Assembly: GCF_009711135.1 (NCBI RefSeq)
Contig: NZ_WMIC01000007.1
Coordinates: forward strand, 124,001-188,000
Reading direction: 5' to 3'
DNA from: Flavobacterium sp. LC2016-01
GTDB lineage: Bacteria > Bacteroidota > Bacteroidia > Flavobacteriales > Flavobacteriaceae
Length of the DNA stretch: 64,000 bases
Each line of letters begins with the position of its first letter. Position 1 is the first letter of the stretch. Shown here one piece after another: positions 18,502-26,324 of the stretch. The position numbers were made by a program, and so were the translations under genes. Below the pieces are notes generated by a model. The model made no database searches and had not been told where the DNA came from. It saw only the letters and a list, made by a program, of their open reading frames with translations.

Positions 18502-19266
18502 TTATTTTTTAAACTGAAGCAAAGCATTTCGGCTAAAATCAGACAAAACCAGTTTTCCAGTAATTTTAGCACGCTCTATTAAAATCGATTCCCATTGCTC
18601 CGTTCCTTCCCAAATGATTTTTTTCATTTCAAACAAAGCTTCCGGATTATACGAACTTAACTTCTGAGCAAAATTTTCTACTTCAATATCCAGTTCATCT
18701 GCATTGTGAAGTGATGCATAAAGTCCGTTTTGAAACGCCCATTCAGCCGATTTCCATTCATGCGCCGCCAAAGTCATTTCGGTCATCGCTCTTTTCCCAA
18801 TTTTACGAGAAACAGCCGGTTCAATCACAAAAGGTCCAATTCCAATGGCTAATTCAGATAATTTTACAGTGCTTTCCGGCGTTGCAAAAACATAATCACA
18901 GGCCGAAATAATTCCGACACCGCCACCAACAGCTTTTCCTTGAACGCGCCCAATGATTAATTTATTGCAATTGCGCATGGCATTAATCAAATGAGCAAAA
19001 CCGGAGAAAAATTCCGTTCCCTGCTCTTCATTTTCAACCTGTAAAAGTTCATCAAATGAAGCTCCGGAACAAAAAACCCTGTTTCCCTCACTTTTTAAAA
19101 TAATAACCGAAACAGTTTCATTTCGGCTTAACAAATTAATTTCGGCCGTAAGACGATCCAACAATTGACGCGGAAAAGAATTACTCGCAGGATGACCAAA
19201 TTGAACGGTTGCAATAGTATTTTGAAAAGAAGTTTCTAAACTTCCGTTTGCATTTTCTAAACTCAT
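18502..19266 (-). CDS. Enoyl-CoA hydratase/isomerase family protein
   Basis: A 254-residue crotonase-fold protein. The oxyanion-hole segments are present: FCSGASFDELL (first) and QGKAVGGGVGIISACDYVFA (second). The usual catalytic Glu around the first site of classical hydratases is not in the standard position, and ELAIGIGPFVIEP occupies the second acid region. It could therefore be a hydratase of branched-chain or methylglutaconyl-CoA, or an isomerase. It stands alone at the head of the minus-strand run. Confidence 0.88.
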   Translation of the reverse strand: MSLENANGSLETSFQNTIATVQFGHPASNSFPRQLLDRLTAEINLLSRNETVSVIILKSEGNRVFCSGASFDELLQVENEEQGTEFFSGFAHLINAMRNCNKLIIGRVQGKAVGGGVGIISACDYVFATPESTVKLSELAIGIGPFVIEPAVSRKIGKRAMTEMTLAAHEWKSAEWAFQNGLYASLHNADELDIEVENFAQKLSSYNPEALFEMKKIIWEGTEQWESILIERAKITGKLVLSDFSRNALLQFKK

Positions 19267-19372
19267 AAAAAAACAGATTTAAAAGTAAAGTTACGCTTTT
19301 GAAAAATAATACTCCCGAAACTCTCCGAAATTTGTTTTTTGAAAATTATTTGACTTTATTTGCTTACGCTTT

Positions 19373-19446
19373 GGGGGATTAGCTCATTTGGCTAGAGCGC
19401 TACGCTGGCAGCGTAGAGGTGATCGGTTCGAATCCGATATTCTCCA
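19373..19446 (+). tRNA. tRNA-Ala(GGC)
   Basis: A 74-base cloverleaf. Acceptor GGGGGAT pairs with ATTCTCC, the D-arm is GCTC/GAGC, the anticodon stem CTACG/CGTAG encloses loop CTGGCAG (anticodon GGC, reads GCC), and the T-arm is ATCGG-TTCGAAT-CCGAT. The discriminator is A and CCA is not encoded in full. A hairpin terminator follows within 10 bases. Confidence 0.95.
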
Positions 19447-19454
19447 CAAAATAA

Positions 19455-19487
19455 AAAACCCTTGTAAATTCTTTTTACATGGGTTTT
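19455..19487. terminator. Bidirectional terminator between tRNA-Ala and a small convergent gene
   Basis: AAAACCCTTGTAAA (19455-19468) pairs with TTTACATGGGTTTT (19474-19487), followed by a T run on the plus strand and an A run on the other side. It serves tRNA-Ala and the minus-strand gene at 19507. Confidence 0.8.
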
Positions 19488-19506
19488 GTTTTTTTAGAAA
19501 TTCTAA

Positions 19507-19683
19507 CTATTTCTCATCTGCCGAATCATCAGCATCAACTCTCTTCTTTTCTGCTTTCTTAAAATCGTTATTCAGCAAGTTTTCCAATTTCTTCTTTTCC
19601 TTCAAATTTTTTCTGATCGTCAACACAACCAAAACAACAACCAAGATTGCCACAATTCCTATTATGTTCCAATTAACATCCAT
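19507..19683 (-). CDS. 58-residue membrane protein with charged tail
   Basis: ATG at 19683, stop TAG at 19507-19509. MDVNWNIIG leads into a helix rich in Val/Leu/Ile (about residues 7-23, ending VVVLVVLTI). A strongly charged coiled-coil-like tail follows (RKNLKEKKKLENLLNNDFKK) with an acidic end DADDSADEK. The topology suggests an inner-membrane anchor with a cytoplasmic helix. The function is unknown. It converges on tRNA-Ala across a shared terminator, which supports a real transcript. Confidence 0.65.
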   Translation of the reverse strand: MDVNWNIIGIVAILVVVLVVLTIRKNLKEKKKLENLLNNDFKKAEKKRVDADDSADEK

Positions 19684-19840
19684 AATTTAAATTTTAAACT
19701 AAATATAGCGATTTAAAACATGTTGCATATTATCAGAATGTTAAGTGTTACTTTATCTTATAACGATAGAAGTTTGCCTTATTGTGGTTATTATATTCTC
19801 AAAATAATTACACTTTCACATTTCATTTAATATACTAACC

Positions 19841-20236
19841 ATGAAAAAATTAATTTTATTACTTAGTCTTGTAATCATAACTGCATGCTCCTCTTCAAGC
19901 GATGATGATTCAGGAAAAGCAAATACAACGGGAGACAGTTTTAATCCGCCTGCTTGGATTATAGGAACTTGGAAAGATACAGGTGCAACAACTTATAACT
20001 TCACAAATGATGATATAATTTGCACAGTGAGTGGAAGCAGACTTTCGTTCAAAGATCAAGCAAAAAGCCTTAAAGACGCCAAAATTACTTATAGTATCAA
20101 AGAAACAAAAACGGACAACAGCTACGTAGCAGAGTTTAAATTTTCAGCCGGTACTACTATTTTCAGTTTCACCAAAACAGCTGATAATAAAATGACATCA
20201 GACGGGTATTTATCTGGAAATTATACAAAACAATAA
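19841..20236 (+). CDS. Small lipoprotein
   Basis: A 131-residue lipoprotein with signal peptide and lipobox IITACSSSSDDD. The mature part resembles lipocalin-like lipoproteins of Bacteroidota: it starts PAWIIGTWKDTGATTYNF and continues with antiparallel strands (SYVAEFKFSAGTTIFSF). The GTW segment at the start of the barrel is typical of lipocalin-type domains. It has its own terminator and no functional partner nearby. Confidence 0.82.
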   Translation: MKKLILLLSLVIITACSSSSDDDSGKANTTGDSFNPPAWIIGTWKDTGATTYNFTNDDIICTVSGSRLSFKDQAKSLKDAKITYSIKETKTDNSYVAEFKFSAGTTIFSFTKTADNKMTSDGYLSGNYTKQ

Positions 20237-20254
20237 TTCAAAAAATCAATCATT

Positions 20255-20291
20255 AAAAGCCGTATTCCTTAACTGAAATATGGCTTTTTTC
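20255..20291 (+). terminator. Terminator after the small lipoprotein gene
   Basis: AAAAGCCGTATT pairs imperfectly with AAATATGGCTTTT and is followed by T residues. Confidence 0.7.
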
Positions 20292-20331
20292 TTTTTAAGA
20301 AGCAGAATTATTCATTTTCAAAACACGTATT

Positions 20332-20400
20332 GTCCCGCTGTCCACTATATCTTTTATGGCGAACCCCGCCATAAAAGGATGCCGTTTCCATCGGGGCTAG
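20332..20400. repeat. Dispersed repeat, GGCATCCTTT class, copy B (minus orientation)
   Basis: On the minus strand it reads CTAGCCCCGATGGAAACGGC, then ATCCTTTTATGGCG, a loop, CGCCATAAAAGATATAG and TGGACAGCGGG. The flanks match copy A at 2759, while the stem (CTTTTATGGCG/CGCCATAAAAG) is different in sequence but still paired. Confidence 0.75.
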
Positions 20401-20486
20401 ATTAGACATTTTTGTTTTTATTAGACCTTTTTTAATTGTACAATTATTGTAAAGACACGTATTACAAATCCTTGCTATCGGCATTA

Positions 20487-20699
20487 TTACTTATTTTTTA
20501 GCCTATCAATGTAGAAAAAAACTGATGCCCAAAGTAAACTTACAAAAAGGATAAATATTCTAATAGCGACAAGTTTTACATCGGCATATCCTCTGAAAGC
20601 TCTAATTTCAAAAGCATTGGTACTGATAAACTGTATCATGCAATAAATAAAAAAAAGTGCAAAAATTAAGGACAATATCTTATATATGAATCGACTCAT
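20487..20699 (-). CDS. Small two-helix membrane protein
   Basis: A 70-residue protein with two transmembrane helices: about residues 6-25, LSLIFALFFIYCMIQFI, and 46-64, RIFILFVSLLWASVFFYI. A short loop with Arg and Asp lies between, and the end is basic (DRLKNK). No family is recognised. It sits between a dispersed repeat and an LpxR-like remnant, so it may be accessory. Helix quality makes it likely to be real, but expression is unproven. Confidence 0.55.
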   Translation of the reverse strand: MSRFIYKILSLIFALFFIYCMIQFISTNAFEIRAFRGYADVKLVAIRIFILFVSLLWASVFFYIDRLKNK

Positions 20700-20715
20700 T
20701 TCCTAATATACAATT

Positions 20716-20770
20716 TTACTTAATCAAAAATCCCATCTAATAGAACCACAAAAATACCTGTTATTTAAAA
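20716..20770 (-). pseudogene. 3' remnant of an LpxR-like (DUF2219) gene
   Basis: The minus strand reads NNRYFCGSIRWDF followed by TGA. The intact gene at 21156-22115 ends NSGYFYGSIRMGFLLK. The two DNA stretches also match over about 50 bases. Upstream of this the similarity is lost. It is best read as the end of a second copy of the neighbouring deacylase gene that has otherwise been deleted. Confidence 0.55.
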
Positions 20771-20939
20771 TAAGTAAAAATCTTTTTATTTTTTGCAAAA
20801 AACAATTTGAACGCATTAATTCAAAAGTTTTTTCGCACTAAATTAACTATTAAGCAATTTTACCACTGTATCAGAGTGCTATTTTAAATAAAAACCAAAA
20901 ATTTAACCTTAAATTGAGAATTAATCAACATGTTGTTTG

Positions 20940-20947
20940 TACTTTTG
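20940..20947 (+). promoter_or_regulatory. Candidate -7 element of a small RNA
   Basis: TACTTTTG matches TAnnTTTG. There is no plus-strand open reading frame downstream before the terminator at 21117. A TTG lies roughly 23 bases upstream as a possible -33 element. Confidence 0.4.
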
Positions 20948-20952
20948 CACAA

Positions 20953-21145
20953 AATTTGAGTACAATAGGAATCTAAAGAAGACTGAAGCACACTCAAATC
21001 TTTAAGAAAACAACAAGTATCTGTTTTTGAATTAAGTATCATTTTTAAATATTTCTGAATTAGTACCCTGAAATTATTAAGATATAAAATTCATATTATA
21101 GATAAATACCAAAAAGAGCTATAACTTTTGTTATGGCTTTTTTTT
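20953..21145 (+). ncRNA. Possible small RNA, about 190 nt
   Basis: The 456-bp gap 20700-21155 holds the LpxR-like remnant and then this stretch. Starting after a -7-like element, it has an 8-bp stem ATTTGAGT/ACTCAAAT (20954-20961 with 20992-20999). It ends at a good hairpin with T run (AGCTATAAC/GTTATGGCT, 21117-21145). There is no open frame of note. The terminator may simply belong to the convergent minus-strand gene, so the call is tentative. No Rfam family is assigned. Confidence 0.35.
21117..21145. terminator. Bidirectional terminator, small RNA candidate and LpxR-like gene
   Basis: AGCTATAAC, loop TTTT, GTTATGGCT, followed by eight T on the plus strand. The A run before it serves the minus-strand gene that ends at 21156. 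Confidence 0.75.
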
Positions 21146-21155
21146 ATTAAAAAAT

Positions 21156-22115
21156 CTACTTCAATAAAAACCCCATCCTGATACTTCCATAAAAATACCC
21201 TGAATTAGTATCAATTCCAGGATCTTTCAATTCTCGGCCACGGTATAAAAAAGAGTATGAAATATTGAATTTGTTGTGGCGGTATTTCAAACCAAATTCA
21301 GCGTTGAAGCGAAGCGGTTCTAAATCAAAAGTTATCGGGCTTGTGTCACTGAACATGCTTCCCTCAATCGTAGCATCATAAAACTGATAATTGATACTCG
21401 GCATCGCGTAAAAATAGAATTCGCGGATTTCATACTGCGGTGCTGCACTTACCGAAGCGTCATGCAAATTGGAATCGTAAATAGGAAGCAGTTTTTTGAA
21501 TCCTATTCGGGTTAGAAATCCTGTAGAAACTCCGCTAAAAATAGTTCCCAAGTTAGCTTCCGATTGAAAATGAAGATCTATAAAATCATTGTGTTTGCTC
21601 GGAAACAATTTCTTAGAATACATAACATGTGCCTGCACAGCAAGAGCATTATGAAGCTGATTTTCCCATCCAAATACTTTTTTGTAACCGATAAGATGAT
21701 GAAAACTTTCCTGAGTTTCACGGCCAAAAGCATTTGGTCCCATATAACCCAATTGAAAATCAGTTTTTAAAACCGATTCGCTTTGATAAAAAAAACTGCG
21801 TCCGGCCTCAGCAAAAAGATAACCCGTAAACGGACGGTCATTAATATCGACAGCTGTTTCATTAATAAACCTCGGATTGTAAATATATTGCCCGAGTCGA
21901 AATTCGGTTATTTTTTTATTGATTTTTTCGTTTTCGTTCTTTGATAAATAACGGTAAAAAAGTTCTAAACCATTAGTATAATACATATCGTTTTTAGACG
22001 ATGTGTACAAATCATTATCAGAAATAAATCCAAATTCTTTTGTATTTCCCTGTCCGAAAATCAAAGTTGATGCCAGCAGAAAAATTGCAAAAAGGGCGTT
22101 TTTATTTCCCATCAT
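21156..22115 (-). CDS. LpxR-like lipid A deacylase (DUF2219 family)
   Basis: A 319-residue outer-membrane beta-barrel with a signal peptide (FLLASTLIFGQ). The family signature FISDNDLYTSS...DMYYTNGLELFYRY lies at about residues 29-55, and amphipathic strands run to the C-terminus. Salmonella LpxR removes the 3'-acyloxyacyl chain of lipid A; equivalent activity here is inferred from the family. Its ATG lies inside mtgA (14-bp overlap), so it ends an envelope operon. A later Met (22112) is an alternative start. Confidence 0.82.
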   Translation of the reverse strand: MMGNKNALFAIFLLASTLIFGQGNTKEFGFISDNDLYTSSKNDMYYTNGLELFYRYLSKNENEKINKKITEFRLGQYIYNPRFINETAVDINDRPFTGYLFAEAGRSFFYQSESVLKTDFQLGYMGPNAFGRETQESFHHLIGYKKVFGWENQLHNALAVQAHVMYSKKLFPSKHNDFIDLHFQSEANLGTIFSGVSTGFLTRIGFKKLLPIYDSNLHDASVSAAPQYEIREFYFYAMPSINYQFYDATIEGSMFSDTSPITFDLEPLRFNAEFGLKYRHNKFNISYSFLYRGRELKDPGIDTNSGYFYGSIRMGFLLK

Positions 22116-22878
22116 AATTTACTTTTTTCCCAATGTAACGCATCTCGCGAACAATTCTTTCTTTTCTTCTATTGATATAACTAGACGAACCTGTAGCTTT
22201 AAATTTTCTAGGATTTGGAAGAATGGCAGCTATTCCTGCGGCCTGCATTGGCGTCAAGCTTGAAGCATCGCGTCTGTACCAATGTTCGGTTGCAGCGTAA
22301 GCGCCATAAACACCGTCGCCCATTTCGATACTGTTCAAATAAACCTCCATGATTCTTTCTTTGCCCCAAATTACTTCAATTAAAATGGTAAAATAGGCTT
22401 CAAGACCTTTACGCAGGTAACTTTTTCCTTGCCATAAAAAAACATTTTTAGCTGTCTGCTGTGAAATGGTACTTCCGCCTCGAATTCGGCGGCCGCGCTC
22501 GTTGCTTTTATATGCTTTTTGAAGTGCTTTAAAATCAAAGCCATTATGTGATAAAAAAGTTCCGTCTTCGCTGGCGATTACGGCTTTTTGAAGATTCATC
22601 GAAATTTTATCAATTGGTTCCCAGTCATGATCAAAATAAACTTCTTTTCCTGCCATCTTGTTTTCAATGGCACGAATAATCATCAAAGGTGTAAAAGGTA
22701 CGGGCACAAATTTAAAAAAGACAACGGAGCCAATTGACAATCCAAAAAACCACAATATTGCCTTAATAAAAAACCATTTAACTTTTTCGCCAAAGGTTCT
22801 GTTTGTTTTCTTTTTTGCTGTCGGCTTAGCTTTGCCTGCTGCTGTTTTTTTTTGTATTGGTTTTCTGGTTACTCCCAT
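22102..22878 (-). CDS. mtgA: Monofunctional peptidoglycan transglycosylase
   Basis: Polymerises lipid II glycan strands (GT51). I chose the ATG at 22878 (MGVTRKPIQ), giving 258 residues. The open frame runs on to 22956 but only through the neighbour's coding sequence. There is a Lys-rich cytoplasmic N-terminus, one transmembrane helix (about residues 42-62), then GT51 motifs: VIASEDGTFLSHNGFD (catalytic Glu), RGGSTISQQTAKNVF, KERIMEVYLNSIEMG and the end PNPRKF. The ATG overlaps the upstream stop as TAATG, indicating translational coupling. Confidence 0.93.
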   Translation of the reverse strand: MGVTRKPIQKKTAAGKAKPTAKKKTNRTFGEKVKWFFIKAILWFFGLSIGSVVFFKFVPVPFTPLMIIRAIENKMAGKEVYFDHDWEPIDKISMNLQKAVIASEDGTFLSHNGFDFKALQKAYKSNERGRRIRGGSTISQQTAKNVFLWQGKSYLRKGLEAYFTILIEVIWGKERIMEVYLNSIEMGDGVYGAYAATEHWYRRDASSLTPMQAAGIAAILPNPRKFKATGSSSYINRRKERIVREMRYIGKKVNYDGK

Positions 22879-23990
22879 TATATTAAATCTGCTAATTCTG
22901 TTCCTATTAAACTTCCTATCGCCACGCCCATTCCGCCTAAACGCACGCCACAGCACACATTTTCAGAAAGCTGCGTCACAACAGGATTCTTACTGTTTCC
23001 AACTCCCATGATGCCGCTCCAACGATGCGCAATCTGGAAATCCTGATTTGGTAAAATTACATTTTTCAGCAAATCTTCCAATTTATTTTGAATAATTTTC
23101 GTCTGTCCAAATTCAGTTGTGGTTTCTCCCTCAAAATCAAGATTTCGGCCACCGCCAAGTAAAATTCGGTCACCAATATTTCTGAAATAATAATACCCTT
23201 TATCTAAATGAAACGTTCCTTTTATATCTAAATTGTGAATGGGTTCGGTAATCAAAACCTGTGCTCTTGCCGGTTTTACAGCGCCATTTGTCAATGATCC
23301 CGCAAAACCATTTGTCGCAAAAAGCAGTTTTTTGGTTTTAAAACTAAAATCATTTAAAACAACTTCAACATCATTTCCTGAATCTGAATAAGAAGTTACC
23401 GTCTGCTGATTTAAAATTAAAATATCTGCCGAAATTGCTTGCTTCAACAATTCCTGCATCATATTCCCAGTATCGATTTGTGCTTCAAACGGATTAAAAA
23501 TCAAATATTCCTGAATGTTTTCAAAGCCAAAACGATCTACTTCTTTTGAAAAGACATCGGCTTTAAAAAGCGGTTTTAAAACTTCATTTATAAATGGAAT
23601 TTTCGAAATACATTCACTGAATCCGAGTTCATCTTCTTTCAGAAATAATTCATAACCGCCGTGAGGCTTAAAATCAATTGCCGAATCTCCGAGCCTTTTT
23701 CTAAGCAATTGCAAACCCTTCCAGCGTTTTTCGATAAGCGCTACAACATCATCTTCTGAATGCGTTTTTAAATCGTCCATAATTTCAGAAAGACTTCCAA
23801 AACAGGCAAAACCTGCATTTTTCGTACTCGCGCCTTGTGGCAGCATTCCGCGTTCCAAAACTAAAATTTTAGCCGCAGGAAATCTTTCGCGCAGGCGCAA
23901 AGCCGCATGAAGACCCACTATACCACTGCCGACAATGGTATAATCTACATTTGTGAACCAGTTTTTTATTTCCCAATAACTTAATTCCAT
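22878..23990 (-). CDS. FAD-dependent oxidoreductase (DAO family)
   Basis: A 370-residue flavoprotein of the D-amino-acid oxidase / glycine oxidase fold. The Rossmann FAD motif is VGSGIVGLHAALRLRERFP near residue 20, then GASTKNAGFACFGS, where Cys occurs in a position seen in flavin-linked DAO relatives. The C-terminal FAD segment is GVRLGGMGVAIGS. The substrate is unknown. Coupling to mtgA and the LpxR-like gene in one operon is unusual for this family. The ATG at 23990 follows an AT-rich repeat spacer. Confidence 0.87.
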   Translation of the reverse strand: MELSYWEIKNWFTNVDYTIVGSGIVGLHAALRLRERFPAAKILVLERGMLPQGASTKNAGFACFGSLSEIMDDLKTHSEDDVVALIEKRWKGLQLLRKRLGDSAIDFKPHGGYELFLKEDELGFSECISKIPFINEVLKPLFKADVFSKEVDRFGFENIQEYLIFNPFEAQIDTGNMMQELLKQAISADILILNQQTVTSYSDSGNDVEVVLNDFSFKTKKLLFATNGFAGSLTNGAVKPARAQVLITEPIHNLDIKGTFHLDKGYYYFRNIGDRILLGGGRNLDFEGETTTEFGQTKIIQNKLEDLLKNVILPNQDFQIAHRWSGIMGVGNSKNPVVTQLSENVCCGVRLGGMGVAIGSLIGTELADLI

Positions 23991-24009
23991 AAATTTTTTA
24001 TGCTAAAAA

Positions 24010-24235
24010 ATAAATTCCAATCTTAAAAATTCCAAATTCCAAACTTGGGTTAAATTACAATTTTTTTAAATTCCAAATTCCAAGCTTTACCTTTAAATTT
24101 TTATTTGCCGCAAATTCATGAATTCATCATAGAAAACTTATTGATCAGCTTTGGAATTTGGAATTTCCTTTGACTTGGAAACTTTAACATTAAATTGGAA
24201 TTTGGAATTTTTGCTCTATTGGAATTTTAACAATT
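24010..24235. repeat. Short direct and inverted repeats of AAATTCCA
   Basis: The spacer between the divergent oxidoreductase and S9 peptidase genes is built from AAATTCCAAATTCC units on the left. Their complement, GGAATTTGGAATTT, lies on the right. It can fold into a long hairpin. No gene is seen. Confidence 0.65.
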
Positions 24236-24286
24236 TTGGATTTTAAATGTTGTATTTTTAGCTCCACAAAAATTAGAATATTTATT

Positions 24287-26188
24287 ATGAAAAAAGTAGT
24301 AGTAACAACCTTAATAATGATGAGTTTAAACGCTATCGGACAGAATGTGATGTCACCGGAATTGTTATGGAAATTAGGAAGAGTAACTCCACTCGGACTT
24401 TCGAAAGATGAAAAAAATGTTGTTTTCAAGGTTTCAACACCTTCTGTAGAAGAAAACAAATCGAATTCTAAACTGTACATCATTCCTGTAAATGGCGGAA
24501 CAGCAACTGAAATCAAAGACACAAAAGAGATTTTAAAAGACAAAAATGTTTCGCCAGACGGAAAATTTTTAGTTTATAATGAAGAAGTAAAACTTGACAA
24601 AGTTTTAGGAAAAGATTTTTATCCAAATCTTACTAAATCTGATGCTCAAATTTATAACGGTTTAGATTACCGTCATTGGGACACTTGGAACGAGGGAAAA
24701 TTCAACCACGTTTTTTATAAAGAAAACAAAGACGGGGCAAAAGGAATCGACATTTTAAAAGGTGAAAATTTTGATTCTCCTCAAAAACCTTTTGGAGGTG
24801 ACGAAGATTATATTTGGTCGCCAGACGGAAAAAGCATTTTGTACGTATGCAAGAAAAAAGCAGGAACTGACTATGCCATTTCTACCAACACAAATATTTA
24901 TGAGTACAATTTAGAGACTCAAAAAACAATCAACAGAACCGAAGATAATCTTGGTTATGATACAGCGCCGCAATTTTCTCCAACAGGAAATTTAACTTGG
25001 CTGCAAATGAAACGTGACGGTTATGAAGCTGATAAAAACGACATTATTGTTGAATTTAAAGGAATCAAAACTAATTTAACGGCAAACTGGGACGGAACTG
25101 TAGATCATTTTATCTGGAGTAAAGATGGCAAAAATGTGTTTTTTGTTGCTCCAGTTGACGGAACAAAACAACTTTTTACGGTAAATTTTCCAGGTTTGAC
25201 TAAAATGGCAATTAATGTTCGCCAGATCACAAACGGAGATTTTGATGTAGCTGATTTAGTAGGTTTTGTGGGCGATGATATCATTGTTACAAGAACTGAC
25301 ATGAATCATGCAGCTGAAATTTTTTCTTATAATTTGAAGAAAAATACTTGGAAACAAATTTCAAATGTAAACACAGATACTTACAAAACATTAACATTAA
25401 GCAAAACGGAGAAACGCTACGTTACAACAACAGACGACAAAAAAATGCTGGTTTGGGTAATTTTGCCTCCTAATTTTGATGCTTCAAAAAAATACCCAAC
25501 TTTATTATTCTGCCAAGGCGGACCACAAAGTGCATTGACACAATCGTATTCTTTCCGTTGGAATTTCTCTCTTATGGCTGCGAAAGGTTATGTAGTAGTG
25601 GCACCAAACCGTCGCGGAATGCCGGGACATGGCGTTGAATGGAATGAAAAAATCAGTAAAGACTGGGGCGGACAAGTTATGGACGATTACCTTTCTGCAA
25701 TTGATGATGTTGCAAAAGAAAGCTATGTTGACAAAAGCCGTTTAGGCTGTGTTGGCGCTAGCTACGGAGGATATTCTGTATTTTATTTAGCGGGAATTCA
25801 CAATAACCGTTTTAAAACTTTTATTGCTCACGATGGCGTTTTCAATACCGTTAGTATGTTAGGCACAACTGAAGAAGTTTTCTTCAACAACTGGGATTTT
25901 GGCGGACCATATTGGGAAAAAGATAACGCTGCAGCGCAAAAATCATATACAACTTTTAATCCAGCAACTTTGGTACAAAACTGGAACCGTCCAATTTTGA
26001 TTTTCCAAGGAGGAAAAGATTTCCGTGTGCCAATTGGGCAAGGTCAGGAAGCTTTTCAAGCAGCACAATTAAGAGGATTAAAAAGCCGATTTGTTTATTT
26101 CCCTGATGAAAACCACTGGGTATTGCATCCGCAAAATGCACAGGTTTGGCAAGGTGAATTTTTCAAATGGCTGAGCGAAACATTATAA
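24287..26188 (+). CDS. Secreted S9-family prolyl oligopeptidase
   Basis: A 633-residue serine peptidase of the acylaminoacyl/dipeptidyl peptidase group. The frame opens at 24236, but the ATG at 24287 starts a proper signal peptide (MKKVVVTTLIMMSLNAIGQ), so it is exported. An N-terminal beta-propeller with WD40-like repeats (SPDGKSILYV and similar) spans about residues 30-370. The C-terminal alpha/beta hydrolase domain has nucleophile GASYGGY, an acid in GGKDFRVP and His in DENHWVLHP. The catalytic triad is complete. It probably trims peptides in the periplasm. Confidence 0.93.
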   Translation: MKKVVVTTLIMMSLNAIGQNVMSPELLWKLGRVTPLGLSKDEKNVVFKVSTPSVEENKSNSKLYIIPVNGGTATEIKDTKEILKDKNVSPDGKFLVYNEEVKLDKVLGKDFYPNLTKSDAQIYNGLDYRHWDTWNEGKFNHVFYKENKDGAKGIDILKGENFDSPQKPFGGDEDYIWSPDGKSILYVCKKKAGTDYAISTNTNIYEYNLETQKTINRTEDNLGYDTAPQFSPTGNLTWLQMKRDGYEADKNDIIVEFKGIKTNLTANWDGTVDHFIWSKDGKNVFFVAPVDGTKQLFTVNFPGLTKMAINVRQITNGDFDVADLVGFVGDDIIVTRTDMNHAAEIFSYNLKKNTWKQISNVNTDTYKTLTLSKTEKRYVTTTDDKKMLVWVILPPNFDASKKYPTLLFCQGGPQSALTQSYSFRWNFSLMAAKGYVVVAPNRRGMPGHGVEWNEKISKDWGGQVMDDYLSAIDDVAKESYVDKSRLGCVGASYGGYSVFYLAGIHNNRFKTFIAHDGVFNTVSMLGTTEEVFFNNWDFGGPYWEKDNAAAQKSYTTFNPATLVQNWNRPILIFQGGKDFRVPIGQGQEAFQAAQLRGLKSRFVYFPDENHWVLHPQNAQVWQGEFFKWLSETL

Positions 26189-26209
26189 CATAAGTTTTCA
26201 TAAGCATTT

Positions 26210-26247
26210 AACTGCCACAGATCTTTATATAATCTGTGGCAGTTTTG
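26210..26247 (+). terminator. Terminator after the S9 peptidase gene
   Basis: AACTGCCACAGAT pairs with ATCTGTGGCAGTT, followed by TTGTTTT. Confidence 0.8.
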
Positions 26248-26324
26248 TTTTACAAACCTTTGAATTATATAACACTTTAGGCGTAATTTCTCTTTTTAAA
26301 ACAGATTTTTTTAGATAAATTGCA

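Noticed and set aside
19388..19690. Open frame of 100 residues on the plus strand
   Set aside because: It covers tRNA-Ala, its terminator and the antisense of a better small gene.
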